DNA from: Vicinamibacterales bacterium
GTDB lineage: Bacteria > Acidobacteriota > Vicinamibacteria > Vicinamibacterales > UBA8438
NCBI GenBank assembly: GCA_958296065.1
Contig: CATQHX010000065.1
Span: 1 to 37,259, forward strand
Reading direction: 5' to 3'
Length of the DNA stretch: 37,259 nucleotides
Each line of letters begins with the position of its first letter. Position 1 is the stretch's first letter. Below, piece by piece: positions 25,194 through 33,447 of this stretch. The notes beneath the pieces were generated by a model that saw only the letters and a list, made by a program, of their open reading frames with translations, was not told where the DNA came from and searched no databases. A program made the translations under genes and the position numbers.

Positions 25194-25347
25194 GATTGTA
25201 TATTTTATGATCCGCGCGGGCGCGCGGTTCCGGCGTGTGGGCCACGACGCAGCCGGGCGTCGCCTGGGCCGCCGGAAAGCACCCGGGAATACCGATAGCG
25301 GAGAGCTTGGGCGGCAGAGCAATCACGAAGAAAGGGAAGCCTGAACC

Positions 25348-26454
25348 ATGCGCAAGAGTCTTCTTGTCATCGCTGTGGTAGTCGCATCCGGCCTGTTCAC
25401 CGGGCCGGCCCTGCTGGAGCAGACGTCGGGTCCGTACGAGGCGGTCGACGGCTGGCTGAAGCCGTTCGCGGAGGACGGCTACGCGTTCGGGTCGCCGACG
25501 GGGGTCTTCGCCGAGTCGCCCGACCGGATCTTCGTCGTGCAGCGCGGCGAGATCCGCCTGCCGGATCCGGTCCCGGACGGCTTCACCGGCTACGTCGGCT
25601 CGATCGGCCTGAACGCGCTCGAGGCCGGGGAGAACCGCGTGTGGCGGAACTCCATCTTCGTGGTCGATGGCGACGGGAACCTGATCGACGCCTGGACGCA
25701 GTGGGACGAGATGTTCGAGGGGGGCGCCGGCCCGCACAAGATCAAGATCAACCCGTTCGACGCGGACCGCAAGGTCTGGGTGGTCGACGAGACCAACCAC
25801 CAGGTGCACGCCTTCTCGAACGACGGGTCCGAGCTCCAGATGTCGCTGGGGGCCGGCGGACCGGGTGACGACGAGGCCCACTTCAACCGCCCGCAGGACG
25901 TGGCGTTTCTCGAGGACGGTTCGATCTTCGTTGCCGATTCCGACAACTCGCGCGTCGTGAAGCTCGATGCCGAGGGCAACTTCGTCACCTCGTGGGGCGT
26001 GCAGGGCAACGGCCGCGGCGAGTTCGACGCGGTGCACGCGGTGGCCACCGACAGCATCGGCCGCATCTATGTCGCCGACCGCAACAACGATCGGGTGCAG
26101 GTGTTCAACGAGACGACCCGCTCGGTGTGGTACCACCCGAACATCTCGCCGATCGCCACCTGGCCCGGCTTCGAGTTCCCGAACGACATCTACGCCACGG
26201 GCTACGAGGTCTGGATCGCCGACAACATGCCGACGCGCATGGTCAAGCTCGACTGGAACGGCAACCCGCAGTTCGAGTTCGACGCGGCGGGCGAGGGGCT
26301 TGGGCAGTTCCGCGAGCTGCACCAGTTCTCGGTCGACGCCGACCGCAACTTCTACGGCGTGGACAACGTCCTCGGCCGGGTGCAGAAGCTCGTTCCGAGC
26401 GCAGGGGCGAGCTTCACGGAGTTGATGGGGCGGCCGGATCCGGCACTCCGCTAG
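25348..26454 (+). CDS. Exported NHL-repeat six-bladed beta-propeller protein
   Basis: The product has 368 residues from ATG 25348, with AAAGGGAAG upstream. Residues 1-22 form a signal peptide. NHL-type blades are clear: FNRPQDVAFLEDGSIFVADS (about 178), DSDNSRVVKLDAEGNFVTSWG, HAVATDSIGRIYVADRNNDRVQVF (about 230), and QFSVDADRNFYGVDN near 335. The first part is extended by WRNSIFVVDGDGNLIDAW. Such propellers in the periplasm act as lyases (peptidylglycine lyase-like), lactonases or binding scaffolds; catalytic residues cannot be assigned here. It is divergent from the MBL hydrolase gene with 154 bases between them and is followed by a strong hairpin. Confidence 0.86.
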   Translation: MRKSLLVIAVVVASGLFTGPALLEQTSGPYEAVDGWLKPFAEDGYAFGSPTGVFAESPDRIFVVQRGEIRLPDPVPDGFTGYVGSIGLNALEAGENRVWRNSIFVVDGDGNLIDAWTQWDEMFEGGAGPHKIKINPFDADRKVWVVDETNHQVHAFSNDGSELQMSLGAGGPGDDEAHFNRPQDVAFLEDGSIFVADSDNSRVVKLDAEGNFVTSWGVQGNGRGEFDAVHAVATDSIGRIYVADRNNDRVQVFNETTRSVWYHPNISPIATWPGFEFPNDIYATGYEVWIADNMPTRMVKLDWNGNPQFEFDAAGEGLGQFRELHQFSVDADRNFYGVDNVLGRVQKLVPSAGASFTELMGRPDPALR

Positions 26455-26481
26455 GAGTCCGCCAGGCGCGGCGCAATTCGC

Positions 26482-26520
26482 ACAGGGGCCTGCTCGCGCG
26501 GTACGCGGGCAGGCCCCTGT
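26482..26520 (+). terminator. Strong hairpin after the NHL gene
   Basis: A perfect 12-base-pair stem, ACAGGGGCCTGC with GCAGGCCCCTGT, extends inward through a G-T pair and four more pairs. It begins 28 bases after the NHL stop and 90 bases before the next start. No T tract; likely terminator or 3' stabiliser. Confidence 0.6.
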
Positions 26521-26610
26521 CGTGTCCCGGCGATCGAACGGTTCGCCGGCTCGTCGGCGCCGCAGGAGTCTCGCGCGGCACCGCCCCGCGCGAGAGGACG
26601 AAAGACACCC

Positions 26611-26997
26611 ATGAGCAAAGACCTGCACGACACCGGAATGGCGATTCGCCGACGCGTGCTCGGCGACGACTACGTCGACCGCGCCCTGGCCGGGGCGGAC
26701 GCGTTCAACGAGGAGTTCCAGCGGCTCGTGACCGAGTACTGCTGGGGCAAGGTCTGGGGACGGTCCACCCTGACCGACCGGCAGCGCAGCCTGATCAACC
26801 TCGGGATGATCTCGGCCCTGAACCGTAGCGCGGAGTTCAAGACGCACGTGCGCGGTGCGCTCCGCAACGGCTGCACGGTGGCCGAGATCCGCGACACGCT
26901 GCTGCAGGTCGCGGTCTACTGCGGCATTCCCGCCGGCGTCGAGGCCTTCCGGCTGGCGCGCGAGGTGCTGGAGGCCGAAGGGGTCGCGATCGAATAA
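26611..26997 (+). CDS. pcaC: Carboxymuconolactone decarboxylase family protein (PcaC-like)
   Basis: The product has 128 residues, the normal length for 4-carboxymuconolactone decarboxylase. The AhpD-like helical core is clear: LTDRQRSLINLGMISALNR (about residues 52-70), then EFKTHVRGALRNGCTVAEIRDTLLQVAVYCGIPAGVEAF (about 73-112), with the conserved Glu, His and the NG turn. The family decarboxylates gamma-carboxymuconolactone in the protocatechuate branch of the beta-ketoadipate pathway. The single Cys in NGC and the one in YCG are not a CxxC peroxidase pair, which argues against an AhpD-type peroxidase. No other pca gene is nearby, so the symbol is by family resemblance. No signal peptide; cytoplasmic. 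The ribosome binding site is GAGAGGA. Confidence 0.82.
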   Translation: MSKDLHDTGMAIRRRVLGDDYVDRALAGADAFNEEFQRLVTEYCWGKVWGRSTLTDRQRSLINLGMISALNRSAEFKTHVRGALRNGCTVAEIRDTLLQVAVYCGIPAGVEAFRLAREVLEAEGVAIE

Positions 26998-27027
26998 TCC
27001 CGTGTACCGGCACGCGGCGACCGCACG

Positions 27028-27059
27028 GTGCAGCACCCGCGCGGGGGGTGATCGTGCAC
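27028..27059. terminator. Bidirectional hairpin between convergent genes
   Basis: Two paired segments, GTGCA with TGCAC and CACCC with GGGTG, form a bulged stem between the PcaC-like gene (stop 26997) and the convergent gene ending at 27066. Its position between convergent stops fits a shared terminator. Confidence 0.45.
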
Positions 27060-27065
27060 TCCGCG

Positions 27066-27590
27066 CTATTGCGGCACGTACGCGGGAGCGGGTCCGGCGA
27101 ACTGGACGGATTCGTTCCCGGACGGCGCGCTCCCGAACATGCGGGCGGCCCGCTCGTTGACGGTCGGCGGAGAGCCGCTCGTCAGCACCAGCCAGTCGGA
27201 CACGACCCCCGCGTCCAGCGGTCCGATCCGCAGCTCCGCGACGTCGTCGACCGCCTCGCCGAACGCGCTTTCCTCCAGCGCGCGCCACTCGACGCGCACG
27301 GACGTGTCGCCCTTGTTGGTGAGCCGGTAGCGGTATTCGTAGCCGTCCGCGGTTCGCTCGACCTCCGACTCGAAGATCACGTTGACGTAGTACCACAGCT
27401 CGTACTCGACGTCGAACGCGCGCGTTCCGCGCGAGGTCACGAGGGGCTCCCAGGTCTCCGCCTGCTGCGCGCCGCCGGGCGATCCGAGCGCCAGGCAGGC
27501 CAGCGCTCCAACCACGAACGCCGCGGCGAAACGGCGGCCGCCGGTGGTGGGGATGACATGCCGGTCACGCGGTGCGCAATGGGCAGACAT
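27066..27590 (-). CDS. Secreted protein of unknown function
   Basis: The product has 174 residues from ATG 27588-27590. The first 18 residues are polar and Arg-rich, followed by FAAAFVVGALACLALGSPGGAQ, a signal peptide ending near residue 42. The mature part has strand-like segments FDVEYELWYYVNVIFESEV, YEYRYRLTNKGDTSVRVEW and DWLVLTSGSPPTV, suggesting a beta-sandwich that may interact with other envelope proteins; I do not recognise a family. A promoter-like ACGACA-17-TAGAAT lies directly upstream with the -10 ending six bases before the ATG, so the message may be leaderless. It is divergent from the lipoprotein gene at 27814, and the two may be related in function. Confidence 0.7.
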   Translation of the reverse strand: MSAHCAPRDRHVIPTTGGRRFAAAFVVGALACLALGSPGGAQQAETWEPLVTSRGTRAFDVEYELWYYVNVIFESEVERTADGYEYRYRLTNKGDTSVRVEWRALEESAFGEAVDDVAELRIGPLDAGVVSDWLVLTSGSPPTVNERAARMFGSAPSGNESVQFAGPAPAYVPQ

Positions 27591-27596
27591 GCGCCC

Positions 27597-27625
27597 ATTC
27601 TACACAGCAGCGATGCGGGTGTCGT
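27597..27625 (-). promoter_or_regulatory. Sigma70-like promoter of the secreted protein gene
   Basis: On the minus strand ACGACA (27620-27625), a 17-base spacer and TAGAAT (27597-27602) fit the -35/-10 consensus at 4 of 6 and 5 of 6. The -10 ends six bases before the ATG, predicting transcription from the start codon. Confidence 0.45.
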
Positions 27626-27813
27626 CGCCGCTGGTGGAGACCTGCGGTCGGCGCGCAGGCCGGCCCGAATCGACGACGAGCGTGCCGTGAGGCTCGCGGT
27701 GGCCGGCGGAACCAACCGCCGTGTGCGGGGTCGAATACTGCAGTGACTCCTGGACGCCGCGGCCGGAGGCCACGGGAGGTTCCGTTCGCGTCGGGGAGGT
27801 TGGGGAGGAAGTC

Positions 27814-28320
27814 ATGGCAAGGACTCTCTACCGTTGTCTGTGGGTATTGGCGCTCGCCGCCGGGATTGCCGCGGCCGGTTGTTCCGGGGCGACCGCCGAC
27901 GCACACGAGGTGCTGCGCCTCGTCGACGTAACGACCGCCTGGCTTCCGACCGAATCGGAGGCCGGCAACAGGATTGTGCCCGTGCTGTCGTTCCGGCTCG
28001 AGAACACCGGGAGAGCGCCGCTGGGCGTGATGCAGGTCAATGCGATCTTCCGCCGCTCCGGAGAGGAGCTGAACTGGGGCAGCGTCCTCGTGCGGGCGGT
28101 GGGGCGGGAAGGGCTCGCCCCCGGGGCGTCGGCCGGTCCGTTCACGCTTCGATCTGAGCGGGGCTACACCGGCCCGCAGTCGATCGACGCGCTGCTGACG
28201 CATCGCGAGTTCGTCGACGTCTCGGTCGAGCTGTTCGTCCGGCATCGGGCCGCCCGCTGGGCGCGTCTCGGCGCCTTCGATGTCGACAGGCGACTGTTGC
28301 CGCTGGCGCGTGTCGGCTGA
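27814..28320 (+). CDS. Lipoprotein of unknown function
   Basis: The product has 168 residues from ATG 27814, with GGGGAGGAAG four to twelve bases upstream. The leader ends in a clear lipobox, IAAAGC (Cys about 23), so the protein is anchored to a membrane. The rest looks like one beta-sandwich: VPVLSFRLENTGRAPLGVMQVNAIF, then ELNWGSVLV and LAPGASAGPFTLRSERGYTG, VSVELFVRH. The pattern of LENTG-A-LG-V-V then LAPG resembles FxLYD-like envelope domains. No function can be assigned. It is divergent from the secreted protein gene at 27590 and precedes the large fusion protein gene by about 100 bases. Confidence 0.75.
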   Translation: MARTLYRCLWVLALAAGIAAAGCSGATADAHEVLRLVDVTTAWLPTESEAGNRIVPVLSFRLENTGRAPLGVMQVNAIFRRSGEELNWGSVLVRAVGREGLAPGASAGPFTLRSERGYTGPQSIDALLTHREFVDVSVELFVRHRAARWARLGAFDVDRRLLPLARVG

Positions 28321-28423
28321 AGCGCCGTCGCCGTTGTCGTGGTCCCGGTCGAGATGTCGCCCTGACATTGCCGTCTTCCCGGCGTCCGACTAGACTTGCC
28401 TGTTCCACAGGTGTCGTCGGAAG

Positions 28424-31400
28424 ATGTCTGGCTACCGACACTACGCGGGGTTCCATCGTGGGCTGCTGGCCCTGGCATGGCTCGGTCTCGGGCTTCCCGG
28501 GGCGCCCGCCGCGCAACCCGCCGATGCGGTTTTCGTCGTCCCGTTCTCGAACCTGAGCCGGCAGCCCGCGGACGCCTGGATCGGCCGGGGGATTGCCGAG
28601 ACGGTGTCGAGCGACCTGCCTGGGCTGGGCGTGCGCGTGGTCGTGGTCGGCGATGACGCGCCGCCACGCGGCGCGCGTGATGGCCGGTACCGGAACGACG
28701 AGGCCCTGGCCGCCGGCCGCCGGCTGGGCGCGCGGTGGCTCGTGGCCGGCGCCTATCAGCGTGTCGGCGATCTGCTGCGCATCACCGCGCGGCTCGTCGA
28801 CGTGACGACGGGCGAGGTGCGCGGCAGCACCCGGATCGACGGATCTCTCGCGGGTCTGTTCGACGTGCAGGACCGGATCGTCGCGACGCTCGCCGATACG
28901 CTGCTCGCCGAGCGCCCTGCGGCCGCGGCCACGGCGTCGGCCGGGTCGTTCCCGGAACCGGCCGCAGAGCGGATGGGGTCGGTTACCGGTCCGGTCGAGC
29001 CCGCGACTCCTCGTCGGGGCGGCGGCAGCACCGGCCCGTTCGGTGCCGGCACCCGCACCGGGAGTCCCGCCGCCGGCGGAACCGGCGTGACCGGCATGCT
29101 CGATCTGGAAGCCGCGTTCGGTGACGCCGTTCCCGGCAACGGCGGTAACGGCGGCGGCAACGGGAATGCCGATGGCGACGGGAGCGGCGCACCCCAACCA
29201 CGACGTGCGTCCGGTGTGTCCGCGCCTCGCCCCGGCGGCGGCTTCGCCGCGGCGCCGTTCGCACGCAAGCAGGTCACGATCGGCCGCGCAGCGCAGCCTC
29301 CGAACCTCGACGGCCGGCTCGACGACGCGGTGTGGGAGACGGCGACGCATGTCGACGAGTTCGTCCAGATTGCGCCGGTGGAGGGCGCCCCGGGAACGGA
29401 GGCGACCGAGGTCTGGATGGCGTACGACCGCGACAACCTCTACTTCGCGTTCCACGTCCACTACACCGACCCGGGCATGATCCGCGCCAATCGGGCCGAC
29501 CGGGACGAGATCGGCGGCGACGACCGCATGTCGGTGCTCTTCGACACGTTTCTCGATCAGCAGCGGGCGTACCAGTTCAGCGTGAACGGCTACGGCGTCC
29601 AGAGCGACGAGCTGGTCAATGCCGACGGCAGCCGCGGCGCGTCGCGCAGCCGGTCGCCGCAGCAGTCGCGCTCAGGCGGCGGCGGCCGGGGCGGTCGGTC
29701 GGGCGGCGGCGGCAGCGGGTTGAGCAACTCGGGGCAGTTCGGCATCCGCGGCGACCGTTCGTGGAACGCGCTCTACGAGACGCGCGGCCGGATGGTCGAG
29801 GACGGCTGGACGGCCGAGATGGCGATCCCGTTCAAGAGCCTTCGCTATCCCGCGCTCGCGGGGGAGGGCGGCCGCCGCTGGGGCTTCCAGATCACCCGCG
29901 TGATCCGCGGCAAGTCCGAGGCGCAGTCCTGGTCGCCGATTTCGCGCGGCGTCGCGGGGCAGTTGACGCAGTTCGGGGTCCTGGAAGGGCTCTCGGATCT
30001 GTCGCGCAGCCGCAACCTGGAGATCCTGCCGGAGCTGACCGGCGCCCGGCTCGGCGCACTCGACACGTCGAACGGGGCGTTCGACAACCAGGATCCGTTC
30101 GGCGACATCGGCGTGAGCGTCAAGTACGGCATCACGCCGAACCTGACCGCGGACATGACCTACAACCCCGACTTCTCGCAGATCGAGTCGGACCAGCCGC
30201 AGATCGAGACGAACCAGCGCTTCGCGCTCTTCTATCCCGAGCAGCGCCCGTTCTTCCTCGAAGGGCAGGAGATCTTCCAGACCGCCACGCCGCTGACGCT
30301 GCTGCACACGCGGACCATCGTCGACCCGCGCTTCGGCGGCAAGCTGACCGGGAAGGTCGGCAGGACCACCCTGGGCGTCATCGTCGCGGACGACGAGGCG
30401 GCCGGCCGCCTGGACGACAGCGCCGACTCCCGCTTCGGGACCACCTCGCAGACGTTCGTCGGGCGGGCGCGCTACGACCTGTACTCCGAGTCGTACGTGG
30501 GCGCCATCATGACGGCGCGCGAGTTCGGCCAGGACTACAACCGCGTGGGCGGCATCGACGGGCGCTTTCGGCTGGGACGCACGCACCGCTTCAGCTTCAT
30601 GGGCGTCGCCTCGGAGACGCAGAGCACGGAGTACGGCTTTCTCCGGGGGCCGGCGTTCGAGGCCGACTTCACGCGGCAGGGGCGGAACCTGAGCTACGGG
30701 GCCGCCTACGGCAGCGTCGATCCGGAGTTCTGGACCGAGACCGGCTTCCTGCCCCGCTGGAACCTGCGCCAGGCGACCGCCAACGTGGGCTACCGCTGGT
30801 GGCCGGAATCGACCCTCATCACCTGGGGACCGACGGTCAACTACCTGCGCCTGTACGATCACGTGGGCGTGCTGCAGGACGAGCAGATCCAGGGCATGGC
30901 CAGCTTCCAGTTCCGGCACAACATCTCGGTGACCGCCAACGTCAACCGCGATCTCGAGCGCTTCGAGGAGGCGGACTTCCGGAAGGGCGGATACGGCTTC
31001 TACGGCGTGATCAGCTCGCGGCTCGTCTCGGTGGTCGGCGGCCTCAACCGGGGCGACGGAATTCTCTACAGCTACGACGGTTTCACGAACCCGCTGACCG
31101 CCAGCCCCTACCAGCGTGCGATTCTCGGCGAGTCGACGACCGGCAACTTCCTGATCAGCGGCAGGCCGTCGTCGCGCTGGCGATCGGATCTGACCGGCAT
31201 CTTCAGCCGGCTCGTCGACCCGACCGCCGCGGCCGAGGTGGTCGACGTCAAGATCTTTCGGACGCGCACCACCTACCAGTTCACCGACCGGCTGCTCCTG
31301 CGCTATATCCTGGAGCACAACACGTTCGGCAGGACGCTGGGGAACAACCTGCTGATGACCTATCGCATCAACGCGGGGACGGTGGCGTTTCTCGGCTACG

Positions 31401-31513
31401 ACGACCGCTACCGGCAGGGCCGGCGCATAGACGAGCTCCTGTTTCCGACCGCGGCGCTGCAGCGGACGAACCGTGCGTTATTCGGCAAGCTCTCGTATCT
31501 GTTCCGCTACTAG
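28424..31513 (+). CDS. TolB/FlgO-like domain fused to CBM9-like and DUF5916 outer-membrane barrel
   Basis: The product has 1029 residues. A signal peptide (to about residue 30) precedes VFVVPFSNLSRQPADAWIGRGIAETVSSDL, the TolB N-domain/FlgO-type fold, continuing through GARWLVAGAYQRVGDLLRITARLVDVTTGEV (to about 165). A long Pro/Gly/Ala linker (about 165-280) follows, including GNGGNGGGNGNADGDG. Next is a CBM9-like sandwich (PPNLDGRLDDAVWETA, VWMAYDRDNLYFAFHV, about 285-480) interrupted by a Ser/Gly/Arg insert near 405-440, and then DUF5916, with YNPDFSQIESDQPQIETNQRFALFYPEQRPFFLEG (about 580) and a beta-barrel to KLSYLFRY. CBM9-DUF5916 proteins are common outer-membrane proteins of unknown role; the added TolB/FlgO module is unusual to me. 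Start ATG 28424 lacks a strong ribosome binding site (GGAAG only). Confidence 0.88.
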   Translation: MSGYRHYAGFHRGLLALAWLGLGLPGAPAAQPADAVFVVPFSNLSRQPADAWIGRGIAETVSSDLPGLGVRVVVVGDDAPPRGARDGRYRNDEALAAGRRLGARWLVAGAYQRVGDLLRITARLVDVTTGEVRGSTRIDGSLAGLFDVQDRIVATLADTLLAERPAAAATASAGSFPEPAAERMGSVTGPVEPATPRRGGGSTGPFGAGTRTGSPAAGGTGVTGMLDLEAAFGDAVPGNGGNGGGNGNADGDGSGAPQPRRASGVSAPRPGGGFAAAPFARKQVTIGRAAQPPNLDGRLDDAVWETATHVDEFVQIAPVEGAPGTEATEVWMAYDRDNLYFAFHVHYTDPGMIRANRADRDEIGGDDRMSVLFDTFLDQQRAYQFSVNGYGVQSDELVNADGSRGASRSRSPQQSRSGGGGRGGRSGGGGSGLSNSGQFGIRGDRSWNALYETRGRMVEDGWTAEMAIPFKSLRYPALAGEGGRRWGFQITRVIRGKSEAQSWSPISRGVAGQLTQFGVLEGLSDLSRSRNLEILPELTGARLGALDTSNGAFDNQDPFGDIGVSVKYGITPNLTADMTYNPDFSQIESDQPQIETNQRFALFYPEQRPFFLEGQEIFQTATPLTLLHTRTIVDPRFGGKLTGKVGRTTLGVIVADDEAAGRLDDSADSRFGTTSQTFVGRARYDLYSESYVGAIMTAREFGQDYNRVGGIDGRFRLGRTHRFSFMGVASETQSTEYGFLRGPAFEADFTRQGRNLSYGAAYGSVDPEFWTETGFLPRWNLRQATANVGYRWWPESTLITWGPTVNYLRLYDHVGVLQDEQIQGMASFQFRHNISVTANVNRDLERFEEADFRKGGYGFYGVISSRLVSVVGGLNRGDGILYSYDGFTNPLTASPYQRAILGESTTGNFLISGRPSSRWRSDLTGIFSRLVDPTAAAEVVDVKIFRTRTTYQFTDRLLLRYILEHNTFGRTLGNNLLMTYRINAGTVAFLGYDDRYRQGRRIDELLFPTAALQRTNRALFGKLSYLFRY

Positions 31514-31600
31514 GTCTGCGTCGAAGAGCATGATGTCGACGAAGACACAGTGAACCAGGCGGGACCCCGGTTGGGGGTTTCCCCACGAAGGAGACGGACG

Positions 31601-32452
31601 ATGAAATCAGTAGCTGTTCTCGGGGTTTCGGCGTTGTTGGTGCTTGGCGGCGCGGCGGTCGCGTCCGCGCAGCTCACGGCGGCGAGCGAAGGACCCGTGG
31701 TCTACGGTCACCACCACCTGATCGTGACCGACGCGGCGGCGCACAAGCGGTTCTGGGCCGATACCCTCGGCGGGGTGCCGACCCCGTTCGGGCAGTCGGA
31801 GATCTACAAGTTCGCGAACGTGCTGGTGTTCGCGCGCGAAGGCGAGCCGACCGGCGGCACCAAGGGGACCACGGTCAACCACATCGGCTTCTGGGTGCCG
31901 AGCGTGCGCGCCGCACTGGCGAAGGTGCGGGGGGCGGGGTATCCCATCGTCACCCGCCAGGAGCTGCCGCCGGCCGTGGCGGTGATCGACCAGATGGCCT
32001 ACCTCGCCGACCAGGACACCTACATCGCCTACGTGATGGGGCCGGACGGCGTGAAGGTCGAGCTGGTCGAGAATCGGACGCAGGCCGAGCCGATCGCGCT
32101 GCACCACATCCACTTCGACGCCAACGACGTCGACGCGATGAAGGCCTGGTACGTCGACATGTTCGGCGCGGCGCCCGGGATGCGCGGCTCGTTCCAGGCG
32201 GCCGACCTGCCCGGCGTGAACCTGACCTACTCGCCGAACTCGGCCGAGCTGGACGGCACCCAGGGGCGCAGCCTCGACCACATCGGCTTCGAGGTGGACG
32301 GCCTCGAGGCGTTCTGCCGGGAGCTGGAAGCCAAGGGCGTCACGTTCGACCGCCCGTACCAGGAGATCGAGGCGCTCGGCATCGCCATCGCCTTCTTCAC
32401 GGATCCGTGGGGCACCTACATCGAGCTCACCGAAGGGCTGGACAAGTACTGA
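31601..32452 (+). CDS. Exported two-module VOC-family protein
   Basis: The product has 283 residues from ATG 31601, with AAGGAG seven bases upstream. A Sec signal peptide (1-24, ending AVASAQ) is followed by two VOC modules. Module 1 (about 32-155): YGHHHLIVTDAAAHKRFWADTLGG, VNHIGFWVPSV, YVMGPDGVKVELVEN. Module 2 (about 160-280): LHHIHFDANDVDAMKAWYVDMFG, LDHIGFEVDGLEAF, FTDPWGTYIELTEG. Each has the His near the first strand and the C-terminal Glu used for metal binding, and the two-module form is that of extradiol dioxygenases and glyoxalase I. The export signal makes a periplasmic role likely, which is odd for such enzymes. The stop overlaps the next start by one base, TGATG, so translation of both is coupled. 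Confidence 0.9.
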   Translation: MKSVAVLGVSALLVLGGAAVASAQLTAASEGPVVYGHHHLIVTDAAAHKRFWADTLGGVPTPFGQSEIYKFANVLVFAREGEPTGGTKGTTVNHIGFWVPSVRAALAKVRGAGYPIVTRQELPPAVAVIDQMAYLADQDTYIAYVMGPDGVKVELVENRTQAEPIALHHIHFDANDVDAMKAWYVDMFGAAPGMRGSFQAADLPGVNLTYSPNSAELDGTQGRSLDHIGFEVDGLEAFCRELEAKGVTFDRPYQEIEALGIAIAFFTDPWGTYIELTEGLDKY

Positions 32453-33111
32453 TGGCCTGTCACCGCGCGCGGCGCCGCCTCGCAGGTCTGCTGCTGCTGG
32501 CGGCGCTCGCGCCGGGCGCCGCTTCCGCCCAGCGTCCGGTGCACGTCGACCCGCTGCTGCTGGAGCAGTACGTCGGGCAGTACCAACTGTCGGCGAGCTA
32601 CGTCCTGAGCATCCTCGTGGACAACGACCGGCTGTACGTGCGTGCCCCGAACCGCGGCACGCGGCTGCTCGTGCCCACCTCGGAGACGGAGTTCATCGAG
32701 GTGGAGTCGGGGCTGCGCATCACGTTCCGCATCCGCGCCGACACGCGCCGGGTCGACCACCTGGTCTTCGAGCAGTCCGGGTACGGCCGGCGCGCGGACC
32801 GGATCTCCGCCGAGGTCGGCGTCGACCCGGCCACCCGACCCGCGCTGGCACTGCCCGCGGCGACGCTGGACCGCTACGTCGGGCGGTACGAGGAGCAACC
32901 CGGTTTCGGCCTCGCCATCACGCGCGAGGGCGGTCAGTTGCTCGCGCAGGTGACGGATCAGGACGCGGTCGCGATCTTCGCGGAGTCGGAGACCGATTTC
33001 TTCTATCGCGACCGCAACGCCCGCATTTCCTTCCGCGTGGAGGGCGACGCCGTCCAGGCGCTCGTGTGGCGCCAGGGCGGGGCCGCCCTCGAGATGCGCC
33101 GGTTGGACTGA
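32452..33111 (+). CDS. Exported protein with two DUF3471-like repeats
   Basis: The product has 219 residues and starts at the ATG that overlaps the VOC stop. Residues 1-24 form a signal peptide (LAGLLLLAALAPGAASAQ). Two homologous halves follow: YVGQYQLSASYVLSILVDNDRLYV to FRIRADTRRVDHLVFEQSG (about 40-120), and YVGRYEEQPGFGLAITREGGQLLAQV to FRVEGDAVQALVWRQGG (about 142-213). The YVG-Y opening and F-V-VDHLVF closing are typical of the DUF3471 module that often follows beta-lactamase domains or stands alone in envelope proteins. It has no catalytic domain of its own and may be a binding partner of the VOC protein encoded just before it; that is inference from the coupled starts. Confidence 0.85.
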   Translation: MACHRARRRLAGLLLLAALAPGAASAQRPVHVDPLLLEQYVGQYQLSASYVLSILVDNDRLYVRAPNRGTRLLVPTSETEFIEVESGLRITFRIRADTRRVDHLVFEQSGYGRRADRISAEVGVDPATRPALALPAATLDRYVGRYEEQPGFGLAITREGGQLLAQVTDQDAVAIFAESETDFFYRDRNARISFRVEGDAVQALVWRQGGAALEMRRLD

Positions 33112-33447
33112 GATCCGCCCTTCCCGCAGGCGGACCCCCGGCCTCTCCGCATACGTCATCTCGGGCGGGGGCTCGCCACGGACGGGAGCGCGCGGGTTGC
33201 CTGCCGCCCCTGATTCTTCCTGCCGGTCCGGGTCCTCTCACGCTACTTCCCGTCGGGCGCTCCTCGCGGCGCTGCAGAACGGCTCCATACCGGCCTTGAG
33301 TATTACTTGTCGCTGGACAGCATCGAGGGGCAGTTCTTGCTCTCACTTGTCCGTGGAATCGCTTATTTGAGCCGTTGACCGTTCTTCTCGCGGCTCCTAC
33401 CATCGAGTCCGAGCGTCGCTCACAGGCGCGCAAGCGCGGAGGAGAAG
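33112..33447. other. Gene-free region with weak terminator-like hairpin
   Basis: After the DUF3471-like gene there is TCCGCC-9-GGCGGA at 33114-33134, a weak hairpin that could end transcription. No coding or RNA signal was seen in the rest. Confidence 0.35.

Noticed and set aside
25212..25227. CCGCGCG-2-CGCGCGG palindrome as an operator
   Set aside because: Simple CG-alternating sequence in a GC-rich genome is likely by chance.
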